Part shown: one piece after another, positions 1 to 7,776 of the stretch
How the letters are laid out: each line of letters opens with the position of its first letter
Numbering within the stretch: position 1 is the first letter of the stretch
NCBI GenBank assembly: GCA_002296125.1
Contig: DBHI01000118.1
Location: 583 to 11,263 of the forward strand
Source: Anaerolineales bacterium UBA832
GTDB taxonomy: Bacteria; Chloroflexota; Anaerolineae; Anaerolineales; UBA11657
Reading direction: 5' to 3'
DNA length: 10,681 nt
The notes under the pieces: model-generated
Database searches by the model: none
The model's input: only the letters and a program-made list of their open reading frames with translations
What the model was told of the DNA's origin: nothing
Position numbers and translations under genes: made by a program

Positions 1-3000
1 TAACTTTAGGGTCAGAATAAAAACGACTTACTTCTTCGACTCTTTCTACTACTGATCTAGATCCAATAAAGCCTCTTTGCTGCCTCTGATGCCAATTCCA
101 ACCAATAACAGTAGGTAGACCAGTATAAATTGAGTAGCGAGAACCCCATCTATATTCGGGAGTATGAGCTTCAACGATAGTTGGTGACCCCTTAACATTA
201 TCCTGCATCCATATAATAGCATTATAGTCATTACGCAAGGAAATCTCTTGACCCCTATCATAATAAACGCCATCCACCATAAAATTCATACCATCTAAAC
301 TAGAAGCATTGCTAATTATCCTGTCTCGAATCTTAGCAGAGCTAGCCAAAACAGTGTAGCTAGCAGATATAAATATCAAAACAGTCATCATTATTGACCA
401 CGCATTTTTAAAAATACTTGACCACAAATAACTAGATGCAATTAAAAATGAAAAGGCAACACCACATACAACACTAAATATAGTCCAAGCCTGTAAGTAA
501 AACTTAAACACAGTATTCATACGACCTATATCACCAGCTACATTTACCGTTTCAACTCCATAAGTTATAAGAACAGCAAAACAAATCATCCCATAACAAA
601 ACCTTGTACTTATGTCATCATTTGACAATAGTAACAAATAACAAGACCACGTTACAATAATTACAACAACAGGGGTTATATAAATACCTGATCGATAAAA
701 TACAACCGAAAGAATTATCAATACAACAGGAATAACAACACCATATTTAATAGGATTACTACCTATAAGAGATCCCCACAAACCTTCCCTCGTTCCCAAA
801 AAATTTTTTGTTTTAACAAACAAAAAACAAAAAATAATAAAAAGAAATAATCCATGTATCTCAAAATAAGAAATTAAAGGAGTCTTTGAACCTTTCCAAA
901 TAACTAAATCGGAATAAAAAGATCCATTCCATTTATAGTACGGCAAAAACAATAAATAAGATATTAGAACTACTACAATACTTCTTAAAGCACCAAATAA
1001 AAACCCTCTCACTTGATTTGTGTTATTGCCATTGCTCTGCCAAAAAATAGCAAAGCAACATAGTAGTAAATAACCCGGATAATCCCAAGTGTTAGTAACG
1101 CCAAGTAAACCAACAAAAAATCCTCCCATACAACAATGAATAATTTCATATGATAAAAACTTATTTCTCATATTAGGTAGCATAATAGATATTGTCCAAG
1201 CAACTACAAGCAGCGTAATTGGCATAGATATCATATGAGCATGCAAATCCCCATATAAAAATGTAAAAAAAGGAAATTCTGTGATTGGACCAACTTCACC
1301 AACACCAGCTGGTATAATCCTAGTTGCATTCCAATAATATTCTCCTAAAGCGAGACGCAACATACTCATCGCCAAAATTTCTTGAACAATCTGTAAGGCA
1401 TTTCCAAAATCCAAATTAGTAATATTGTTGAACAAACTACCAACTCTATTAAAGGTGTCCTGCATTCCACTAAACAATGTCCTTGGCTGACCCAAATTAC
1501 CACATATGACCATAAAGCTCATTGAAGCAATACCTGCCAGTGTAGGAGACATATTAATTAAAACCCTAGATTTCTTCCTAATAAAACTAGCCAAATTATA
1601 TGCACAACAAAAAGCAGCTAGGCCTGTAGTAGCAAAAATAGTAGGTATCAATAAGTTGTAAGCTATAGACGGAACTATTCCTAGTAATATAGTTGGTATT
1701 GCACATAAAAGATAACCGAAATAATAATAATTGATATATCCTCCCGAATACCAAGGATCATAGGGTGGAAAATATTTGCTTTTTATAACAGCATTAAAAT
1801 AAGCAAAATCCATAGGCTTTTCTCCACCGTAAATAGGATGCCACAAATCTGGATTGAAAAATCTAATTAGTACAAAAACTGTAAACATAAAAATCCATAG
1901 GCATTCAACTCGAACAATATACTTGATATTAGCTCTAATCCATCTTATCAAATCTTCTCTATGAGTTATGCCAATCACAGAAGAAACACAAGAAAACAAT
2001 ATTACAACTATAAAAATACCTATCTGATTAGATGCCATTATCTTATAGCTAGACACAATCCACACAATCCATGTTACAAACACAAGGCCTACAAGCTTTG
2101 CTAGTGCATACCCACGATCACAAAGATTAGCAAATATAAAATATGTAACAGGAAAGGAAATCAAACCAAATAATACAAAGACACTCCACCAGAATAAAAA
2201 CGCAATCACATGATTGCTATTTTGAACATCATTTCTATTAAACAAATCAGACCAAGTACCAGAAACTCTCTGTTGTAAAATCATATCTGCAGGCATCATT
2301 AACGAACCTGGATAATCTGTAGCCTGCTTTGGAGTCATCCAGAGCACTTGATCTAAATCAACAGAATCAAGAATATCATTGATATGTGAACTAGAAAAAC
2401 TATCTATCTTCTTAAAAATGTAAACCTTTGGATGATCATACACTGTAAATGGTTCTTCAGCATTTTGATCTGAAAACGTCAAACTACCTAAATTTGGTGA
2501 ACTTTCAAATTCAGCAATGATTTTATAACCCAAATTCTCCGCGAAAAGTTCATTATAATATTTCAGGGTCAAAGGGTATCTTTCTGGCAATCTAGGTATA
2601 GATTTGTATTGCCTATTTGACGATATGATCAAATAGTCAGATCTATCTAAACTATTAACAATATGTTTTTTCTTTATATCGTTATCTTCTGAATATAACT
2701 CCAAATTATGACCAACATATAAGCCGCCAAAACCATCATAACCCCTTAGTCTCAATGGCAAACCATCATCCCAACTACTCTCATTAATTATATGTGATCC
2801 ACTAATTGCAATAGGACCTCCAGACACAGCATGCGATCTAATAACGTACACTTTATCATTTTCTAAATATAATGGTGGCTCTACAACAAAAATATGTTCT
2901 GTGTTAAATGATAAATCTTTTGTTATACTAGAAGTATAAATATCTTGTTCCAATTCACCTACTTCAGATACAACGATCTGATATGTTTCCAACTCCAAAT

Positions 3001-4564
3001 CACCAACAACATCACCCAAGTGTGCAATACTTATAGAACTAAGCCATCCAGACATTTTTGGAACAAATTGTACAGAATGCTTTTCACCCTGATTATATTT
3101 CTTTGTTGATGAAGGTAAGGGTACATGTTGTACTAAATTATCATTTTCACCAACTATAGACAAGGTAAAAGCAGCTAAGATGTTTTCATAAATCCATTCA
3201 CTAGCTTCCACCCTAGTTACTGGACGAGTGTAAATTCTAGTAAAAGCAAAAGCATATAAGAACACACTTAAAATAATTGAACCGACAAAAATATTGCTAA
3301 ATACTGTTAATATGCGATTATCACGAATAAATCTAACCGATTTTATACTATCAAAATCTATATCAAGAATAGCAACTAATAACCATGCTCCTAAAATAAC
3401 AAAAACAGAATATATAGGCAAAAAATATCTAATTGGTTTTACCCATTGTATTGAATACCATAAAAAAAAGGCTCCTCCCCATACAACAGGTATAATATGT
3501 CGATAATTCTTACCAATGTTTTGATAAATCTGTATACAAGCACAAGCAAAACCTAACCATACTATCAATCCTAAACTAGGTCCCATTCCCCACATTATCA
3601 TATTGGTAAGAGGAAAAATAACAGGCTTTCTATCTGTCCACTGATGATTAGGCGGAAAGTCAATGTCACCCGACATTTGATTACTTATTTCAGCCATATT
3701 ATTTAGCCACTGTTTATTTAGTGAAAAATTATATAAGTCTGGACCATCAAATGCATACGGCATTAATATACGAAAAACCAAAAGCGCTACAAAAACAGCA
3801 CAACAAATTCTAATTATTCCTGATAAAAATATCTTTGCCTTAATATTTTTATATTTGATACTGTAAACCAATAAAGCTATTGGTAACAATAAAATCACCA
3901 ATACTAGACTAATTTTAGAAGATATAGCTAGCCCATATATTACTCCGAAAATCAAGTAATGTTTGAAACGGTTTGATTCTGAAATATTTACAGCAACATA
4001 TATAGAAACAACTGCAAAAAAATTAGCTAAAGAGTCTACAGTATAAAAATGAGCTTGCTGTATCAGAGCAACAGTACCTGCATAAAAAAAAGCCGCCAAC
4101 AAACCAACTCTATAACCATATAGATTCTTACCTATAAAGTAAACAAACAATATGGCTAAAGAATCAGAAATAGCTGACAGCAATCTTCCTACGAGGTTTA
4201 TTTCATTGTATCCAGTACCAAAAGCCACATCCCAAAATATCAATTCATTAACATACTGTATATCATATCCACTAATCATCTCAGAAAGATAACGCACCGC
4301 AATCACAGGCGCTGTACCATAAACAAAAAAACCAAAGCCTACATTGTATGGATTTAAAGTTGAATTCTCTGTATCAAAATATTCCTCGACACCAACACCA
4401 GTAGTACTCAAACTTGTAGAAACCATAGTTAAGAACCTTTCATCTGGATGCAGGTGTTGATTATCATCCCAATTCAAACCAATAATTCTAAAATACAATC
4501 CTATAGCCATACAAGCTATGATGACTATACATCTTCCAACCTTATTTATTTGAAATATTTGCAT
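1..4564 (-). CDS. GT39-type glycosyltransferase fused to DUF2298 (Chlor_Arch_YYY) membrane protein, 3' end outside window
   Basis: A single uninterrupted frame crosses the left edge, giving at least 1521 residues with many hydrophobic segments. Numbering starts at the ATG at 4564. The N-terminal third looks like a GT-C fold GT39/PMT_2 enzyme, a family that moves a sugar from a polyprenyl-phosphate donor on the outer face of the membrane. It has the first-loop acidic pair D33-D34, then HPDER at 39-43, and a HFYTVD block at 172-177. Residues about 455-745 are mostly hydrophilic and probably extracytoplasmic. From about 890 the protein matches DUF2298: GGEKPMDF at 913-920, PPYDPW at 933-938, GGYINYYYFG at 941-950, DLHAH at 1106-1110, NTWD at 1158-1161 and RMNTVFKFYLQ at 1348-1358. 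DUF2298 has no firmly known activity that I can name. An upstream ATG at 4579, directly after an in-frame stop, would add five residues. Its position behind a GT4 gene and a methyltransferase gene suggests envelope glycan synthesis. Family assignment is strong; substrate is unknown. Confidence 0.9.
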   Translation of the reverse strand, partial: MQIFQINKVGRCIVIIACMAIGLYFRIIGLNWDDNQHLHPDERFLTMVSTSLSTTGVGVEEYFDTENSTLNPYNVGFGFFVYGTAPVIAVRYLSEMISGYDIQYVNELIFWDVAFGTGYNEINLVGRLLSAISDSLAILFVYFIGKNLYGYRVGLLAAFFYAGTVALIQQAHFYTVDSLANFFAVVSIYVAVNISESNRFKHYLIFGVIYGLAISSKISLVLVILLLPIALLVYSIKYKNIKAKIFLSGIIRICCAVFVALLVFRILMPYAFDGPDLYNFSLNKQWLNNMAEISNQMSGDIDFPPNHQWTDRKPVIFPLTNMIMWGMGPSLGLIVWLGFACACIQIYQNIGKNYRHIIPVVWGGAFFLWYSIQWVKPIRYFLPIYSVFVILGAWLLVAILDIDFDSIKSVRFIRDNRILTVFSNIFVGSIILSVFLYAFAFTRIYTRPVTRVEASEWIYENILAAFTLSIVGENDNLVQHVPLPSSTKKYNQGEKHSVQFVPKMSGWLSSISIAHLGDVVGDLELETYQIVVSEVGELEQDIYTSSITKDLSFNTEHIFVVEPPLYLENDKVYVIRSHAVSGGPIAISGSHIINESSWDDGLPLRLRGYDGFGGLYVGHNLELYSEDNDIKKKHIVNSLDRSDYLIISSNRQYKSIPRLPERYPLTLKYYNELFAENLGYKIIAEFESSPNLGSLTFSDQNAEEPFTVYDHPKVYIFKKIDSFSSSHINDILDSVDLDQVLWMTPKQATDYPGSLMMPADMILQQRVSGTWSDLFNRNDVQNSNHVIAFLFWWSVFVLFGLISFPVTYFIFANLCDRGYALAKLVGLVFVTWIVWIVSSYKIMASNQIGIFIVVILFSCVSSVIGITHREDLIRWIRANIKYIVRVECLWIFMFTVFVLIRFFNPDLWHPIYGGEKPMDFAYFNAVIKSKYFPPYDPWYSGGYINYYYFGYLLCAIPTILLGIVPSIAYNLLIPTIFATTGLAAFCCAYNLASFIRKKSRVLINMSPTLAGIASMSFMVICGNLGQPRTLFSGMQDTFNRVGSLFNNITNLDFGNALQIVQEILAMSMLRLALGEYYWNATRIIPAGVGEVGPITEFPFFTFLYGDLHAHMISMPITLLVVAWTISIMLPNMRNKFLSYEIIHCCMGGFFVGLLGVTNTWDYPGYLLLCCFAIFWQSNGNNTNQVRGFLFGALRSIVVVLISYLLFLPYYKWNGSFYSDLVIWKGSKTPLISYFEIHGLFLFIIFCFLFVKTKNFLGTREGLWGSLIGSNPIKYGVVIPVVLIILSVVFYRSGIYITPVVVIIVTWSCYLLLLSNDDISTRFCYGMICFAVLITYGVETVNVAGDIGRMNTVFKFYLQAWTIFSVVCGVAFSFLIASSYLWSSIFKNAWSIMMTVLIFISASYTVLASSAKIRDRIISNASSLDGMNFMVDGVYYDRGQEISLRNDYNAIIWMQDNVKGSPTIVEAHTPEYRWGSRYSIYTGLPTVIGWNWHQRQQRGFIGSRSVVERVEEVSRFYSDPKV

Positions 4565-4569
4565 AAGGA

Positions 4570-4574
4570 CCTTT
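4570..4574 (-). promoter_or_regulatory. Ribosome binding site favouring the ATG at 4564
   Basis: On the minus strand AAAGG lies five bases before the ATG at 4564. The earlier in-frame ATG at 4579 is preceded only by AT-rich sequence with no clear Shine-Dalgarno match. This favours the shorter start, by five codons, for the giant glycosyltransferase. Confidence 0.5.
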
Positions 4575-4620
4575 ATCATCTACTTAAATTCAGAAGATTA
4601 CTAACCAAAATGATTTGGCT

Positions 4621-5436
4621 TTATTTAGCTACGACTAACATGTATGCCCCAACTTCTGGTAAATTTTCATCATAGTATTTCCTAAACAATTTATCAACAA
4701 TCATCAAATTTTCTTTCGATTGTACAAGCACCCATTTTCCAAACAATATTTTAGATATCAATGATGGCAGCCCAAAATAATGTCCTATTTCAATTGCACG
4801 CAACGCATCCTTAGAACAGTAATAAACACAAGATTCTATAGTAAATCCATGTCGTTCCAATAATAGTTTCCACTTATGCTCACCATTATAATGATAGTGA
4901 CGGGATATCTTGTTAAAAAATCTTATATACCAATTACTCAAACTATTAAATCTAAGGCTCCGCAAAACAGATCCTACCAGTAAGTATTCTGTAAAAAACT
5001 CAGTAGGCACTGTAAAGACAAATTGTGATCCTGGCTTTAAAACTCTCCTTATTTCGGATATAGTACGATTCAAGTCAGGAATATGCTCTAGAACCGAATT
5101 GCACAGAACACTACCAAAGTAGGAATCTGGAAATGGATACCCTTGATCATCTGTCTGTAAAACATGTCTGTAGCAGTTATATGTTTTAGCTTGCATAAGT
5201 GATCTTATGCTAATGTCAATTCCAATTGTGGAACCAGTACATAAAACATGTCCGCCAAAATGCCCATCACCACAACCCACATCCAATATTGGCCCATCCA
5301 TATATAGTCTAGAAATCATCTTAGCTTCCATTGATCTTAGTAATCCTCGGAATGCCGGTAGAGTCTTGATATGTTTTACAAACATATCATCATCTGCAGA
5401 TACAAACTCTAAATTAGCACTATTATCTGACATCAT
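4621..5436 (-). CDS. Class I SAM-dependent methyltransferase (Methyltransf_11-like)
   Basis: This is a cytoplasmic Rossmann-fold methyltransferase of about 271 residues. Motif I, the SAM-binding glycine loop, reads DVGCGDG at residues 52-58. GIDIS follows as the acidic end of beta 2, then a DDQGYPFPDSYF block. The SVLEHIPDL segment near 114-122 is typical of Methyltransf_11 proteins, and EIRRVLKPG follows. The C-terminal half carries aromatic and basic residues that probably form the acceptor site, but it gives no substrate. The longest frame begins with GTG at 5451. I prefer ATG 5436 because an AGGA lies six bases upstream; ATG 5433 and 5442 are alternatives. The start overlaps the last 14 bases of the GT4 gene, implying translational coupling, and 56 bases separate its end from the giant glycosyltransferase start. 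Context suggests methylation of a sugar or lipid-linked glycan. The fold is near certain; the substrate is inference. Confidence 0.88.
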   Translation of the reverse strand: MMSDNSANLEFVSADDDMFVKHIKTLPAFRGLLRSMEAKMISRLYMDGPILDVGCGDGHFGGHVLCTGSTIGIDISIRSLMQAKTYNCYRHVLQTDDQGYPFPDSYFGSVLCNSVLEHIPDLNRTISEIRRVLKPGSQFVFTVPTEFFTEYLLVGSVLRSLRFNSLSNWYIRFFNKISRHYHYNGEHKWKLLLERHGFTIESCVYYCSKDALRAIEIGHYFGLPSLISKILFGKWVLVQSKENLMIVDKLFRKYYDENLPEVGAYMLVVAK

Positions 5437-6601
5437 TACCATTCCTAACACGTCTAGACAACAAATCTGTAAATAATTTTTCGTACTTGTCCGCTACTAA
5501 ATTCGGAGAGAATTGATACACAATCTCTTCATATTTCATATGACATTTCTTGTTGTTATCCAAAACATACTTTATACCTCTACTCAGATCATCTGCATCT
5601 TCAGGACGAACAATACACCCCATACCAGTCATCCGAACTGGAACTCTAACACCTGGCAAATTACTTGCTACAGTTGGAGTACCACACAGAGCGGCTTCTA
5701 TTTGTACAAGACCAAATGACTCTGTACTATTTATACTAGGCAAAACTAAAACATCACAAGTCCTATAAAAACTGGTCATATCAAAACTATCCAAAGTACC
5801 CAAAAAAGTATAATAATCCTTAAACTTATCGAATTTAGGTTGTAATCTTTTATAATACTGACGTTCCCCTATTACATCATCTATTGGACCAGCATGTATC
5901 ACCTTGAGTTTTGGATAACTCGCTATTAATTGTGGCAACGCATCTAATAGATACTCAATACCCTTATCTGCAGCTAACCTACTTGCAACTCCTATAATCG
6001 GATAATTATCACGAATTTGTTGTTTGTTAGCCCACGAACTAACCGATTCATTATCGATTCTATCTACTTCAACTGGTGGTAAAATATAATGAACTTTTTT
6101 CAAATAATTACTAAGTAATGGTGAGTTAATAGCAAAATCAGAAGTATAGGCACATATTGAATCAGCAAAGCAAGCTGCAACTCTATTACTAAAATCAACT
6201 AACCCATTTACAAGTCTATTCAAACCTTTTCCTGGCAACTTCAAATCACAATGATAAGTAAGAACTGAGGGTTTTCCAAAAATTCTACCTCTTAAGACTA
6301 GTCCACTTGCATCAAACTGTGGCAAATGTATACTAAGAACGTCATGACTTCTCACTAGTTTAGTAGCTACAATACCAAAAGTAGGCATAATTACACCTTT
6401 GCTAATTCTCATTACTACAGGAACCCTAACCACATTTACTCCATCAACTACTTCTTTACAGTCAAGTTTCGAGTCATACTGTGAAGTTAGAACAGTTACC
6501 TCATGTCCATGACCTACTAAAGCCCTAGCCAACCTTTCCACATAGATAGTAAGACCTGAAACATGCGGTCGATAATAAGTTAAAGCAATTAGAATTTTCA
6601 C
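5423..6601 (-). CDS. GT4-family (GT-B fold) glycosyltransferase
   Basis: A full-length 392-residue GT4 retaining glycosyltransferase, expected to act at the cytoplasmic membrane face and use a nucleotide-sugar donor. The N-terminal domain opens with a beta strand and then the RPHVSGLTIYVERLARAL stretch (11-28), the acceptor-side loop of GT4 enzymes. GHEVTVLTS follows at 32-40. The C-terminal donor domain begins near GVASRLAADKG (204-214), with R208 and K213 in the positions that usually contact the donor phosphates. The EX7E motif is intact as E294 and E302 in ESFGLVQIE, followed by the GTPTVAS segment. The start is GTG at 6601 with GGAA five bases upstream; I see no better ATG. It is the first gene of the minus-strand cluster, and its end overlaps the methyltransferase start. 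The upstream gap to the divergent gene is about 200 bases and contains a TATAAT hexamer at 6667-6672 without a convincing -35 partner. Acceptor and donor sugars cannot be predicted. Confidence 0.92.
   Translation of the reverse strand: MKILIALTYYRPHVSGLTIYVERLARALVGHGHEVTVLTSQYDSKLDCKEVVDGVNVVRVPVVMRISKGVIMPTFGIVATKLVRSHDVLSIHLPQFDASGLVLRGRIFGKPSVLTYHCDLKLPGKGLNRLVNGLVDFSNRVAACFADSICAYTSDFAINSPLLSNYLKKVHYILPPVEVDRIDNESVSSWANKQQIRDNYPIIGVASRLAADKGIEYLLDALPQLIASYPKLKVIHAGPIDDVIGERQYYKRLQPKFDKFKDYYTFLGTLDSFDMTSFYRTCDVLVLPSINSTESFGLVQIEAALCGTPTVASNLPGVRVPVRMTGMGCIVRPEDADDLSRGIKYVLDNNKKCHMKYEEIVYQFSPNLVADKYEKLFTDLLSRRVRNGNDVR
5443..5446 (-). promoter_or_regulatory. Ribosome binding site choosing the methyltransferase start
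   Basis: AGGA on the minus strand lies inside the end of the GT4 coding sequence. It is six bases from ATG 5436 and nine from ATG 5433. It sits downstream of the GTG at 5451 and is adjacent to ATG 5442, so it cannot serve those two starts well. Confidence 0.5.
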
Positions 6602-6803
6602 TATATTTCCATAAGAACCTTATTCAAGGCTACTCTTTCAAACAATAAATAATATATTTAAGCATTATTATACTTACTCAACATAATTGACACACTAAAA
6701 ATGACAAGCTCTGAATAATGAACTACAATACATACTGTACGTGTATTTTCTTATCAAACAAACACATATTCAAAATCCCGTAATAACTATTGAGACTAAC
6801 CTA

Positions 6804-7376
6804 ATGACCACAAAACAAATCACACCTAAAAATGTATGGGAAGAAATGTTTGCCCTCACCAATAACAATCGTATTATATATAATTATAGTTGCTTAATGG
6901 ATATGAGTGATTATGTAATAGTCACTGACTTGTTTCCAAAACCAGTACTAGAAGCATATAGCAACTGGAATATTGGGAAGAGTATTTCTCAAACTCAAAA
7001 AAGTTTGTTCTCTAACTTACGGGGAGGAGGACAAGGAGACTACAGACAAGATATAATTAGCAAAATAAACAACGTAATAAACGCACTAAACAAATTCCCA
7101 TCCACAAAAAGAGCAGTAATTACTATACCAAACACAAGCAACCCGATACACTCAAATGATGATGACGCAAAATGTATGCGTGAAATTCACTTTAGAATAC
7201 TCGATAATACTATACATGCTACTGTCTTTTTTCGAGCACAGGCTGCAATAATATTCCCCAAAAACATTCACTTTATTGGAACTTTAATGGAAGAGGTTCA
7301 GAATAGTCTTGATTCCACATTCCAAATTGGAAATCTGTACTACTTGACAAGTATTTTAGTAAGAGACAGACAATAA
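6804..7376 (+). CDS. Divergent protein resembling thymidylate synthase
   Basis: A 190-residue protein resembling the shorter thymidylate synthase-like proteins of methanogens. The match is by motif order, not a search. KRAVITIPN at 102-110 resembles the Arg strand that binds dUMP phosphate from the partner subunit (R103). DDAKCMREIHFRI at 120-132 places C124 where the nucleophilic Cys sits. ATVFFRAQAA at 139-148 resembles the RS-x-D segment, with R144 kept but the Asp replaced. FPKNIHF at 151-157 keeps the conserved Asn (N154). The C-terminus ends at TSILVRDRQ, just where the family normally has a His-x-Tyr that binds the nucleotide ribose, so that element is missing. It may be inactive, use another nucleotide, or be an unrelated protein with chance similarity. 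A GTG at 6741 would add 21 residues; I chose ATG 6804 because the WEEMF block follows closely, though neither has a clear ribosome site. It stands alone and converges on the pentapeptide gene. Confidence 0.6.
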   Translation: MTTKQITPKNVWEEMFALTNNNRIIYNYSCLMDMSDYVIVTDLFPKPVLEAYSNWNIGKSISQTQKSLFSNLRGGGQGDYRQDIISKINNVINALNKFPSTKRAVITIPNTSNPIHSNDDDAKCMREIHFRILDNTIHATVFFRAQAAIIFPKNIHFIGTLMEEVQNSLDSTFQIGNLYYLTSILVRDRQ

Positions 7377-7389
7377 ATAGAATTTAAAT

Positions 7390-7767
7390 CTAGTGAGTAT
7401 TTCGTAACACTGCACCATTTTCATCAGGACGAAATTCTGTAGGCCAAACAGTATATGCTGTATATTTAATTCCCTTCATATTACATCCTTTTAATATAGC
7501 TCCAGTTAAATCAGCACCACTTATATTAGCACCTTTTAAAACTGCATTAGTAAGATCAGCATTTTTAAGGTTTGCTCCGCTCAAATTAGCACCTATCAAA
7601 TTAGAATGTTTTAATACAACTTCCTCCATGTTAGCTCCAATTAAATCAGAATCTTTTAAATCTGCTCCTTCCAAATTAGCCCTATACAACCACAAAGGTC
7701 TACGTCCCACATTCAACATAATCACAATTTCGGAATGACTTAATTTATCGTTATCATGCTTCTTCAT
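7390..7767 (-). CDS. Small pentapeptide-repeat protein
   Basis: A 125-residue protein. A charged N-terminal segment (1-29) leads into 14 uninterrupted pentapeptides of the A(D/N)LxX type at residues 30-99, then a C-terminal tail with TVWPTEF at 106-112 and ENGAV at 116-120. Such tails are common on soluble pentapeptide-repeat proteins. The repeats fold into a right-handed quadrilateral beta helix. Fourteen repeats give about three and a half coils, short compared with the Qnr and MfpA gyrase-protecting proteins, so I do not assign that role. No signal peptide is evident, so it is probably cytoplasmic. GAGGA lies six bases before the ATG and overlaps the stop of the membrane protein gene upstream, with only nine bases between the genes, so the two are surely cotranscribed. 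Function is unknown. Confidence 0.88.
   Translation of the reverse strand: MKKHDNDKLSHSEIVIMLNVGRRPLWLYRANLEGADLKDSDLIGANMEEVVLKHSNLIGANLSGANLKNADLTNAVLKGANISGADLTGAILKGCNMKGIKYTAYTVWPTEFRPDENGAVLRNTH
7471..7680 (-). repeat. Fourteen tandem imperfect 15-base units coding pentapeptides
   Basis: The DNA repeats in register with the protein units: each 15-base unit has an Ala or Ser codon near the start and a central Leu, Ile or Met codon. Divergence between units shows an old, selected repeat rather than a recent expansion. Confidence 0.8.
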
Positions 7768-7776
7768 ACTATTCCT

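Noticed and set aside
49..273. Minus-strand 74-codon frame overlapping the end of the giant gene
   Set aside because: It is in a different frame from the DUF2298 coding sequence, which reads open through the same bases with conserved motifs.
3294..3506. Plus-strand open frame of 70 codons inside the giant glycosyltransferase gene
   Set aside because: It lies antisense to a continuous coding frame with strong family motifs on both sides, and it has no ribosome site or recognisable protein pattern.
4910..5476. Plus-strand open frames opposite the methyltransferase gene
   Set aside because: They are antisense to a clear methyltransferase with intact motif I and show no protein family signal.
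6667..6692. Promoter elements in the divergent gap: TATAAT (minus, 6672-6667) and TTGACA (plus, 6687-6692)
   Set aside because: Each hexamer is exact, but neither has a partner at 15-19 bases on its own strand, so I do not call a promoter from either.
6727..6747. Hairpin with AATACA/TGTATT arms and a nine-base loop
   Set aside because: A six-pair AT-rich stem is expected by chance here and it overlaps no clear regulatory context.
7471..7680. Tandem short repeats that could be read as a CRISPR or minisatellite array
   Set aside because: The 15-base units are codon repeats of a pentapeptide protein; there are no spacers and no identical repeats.
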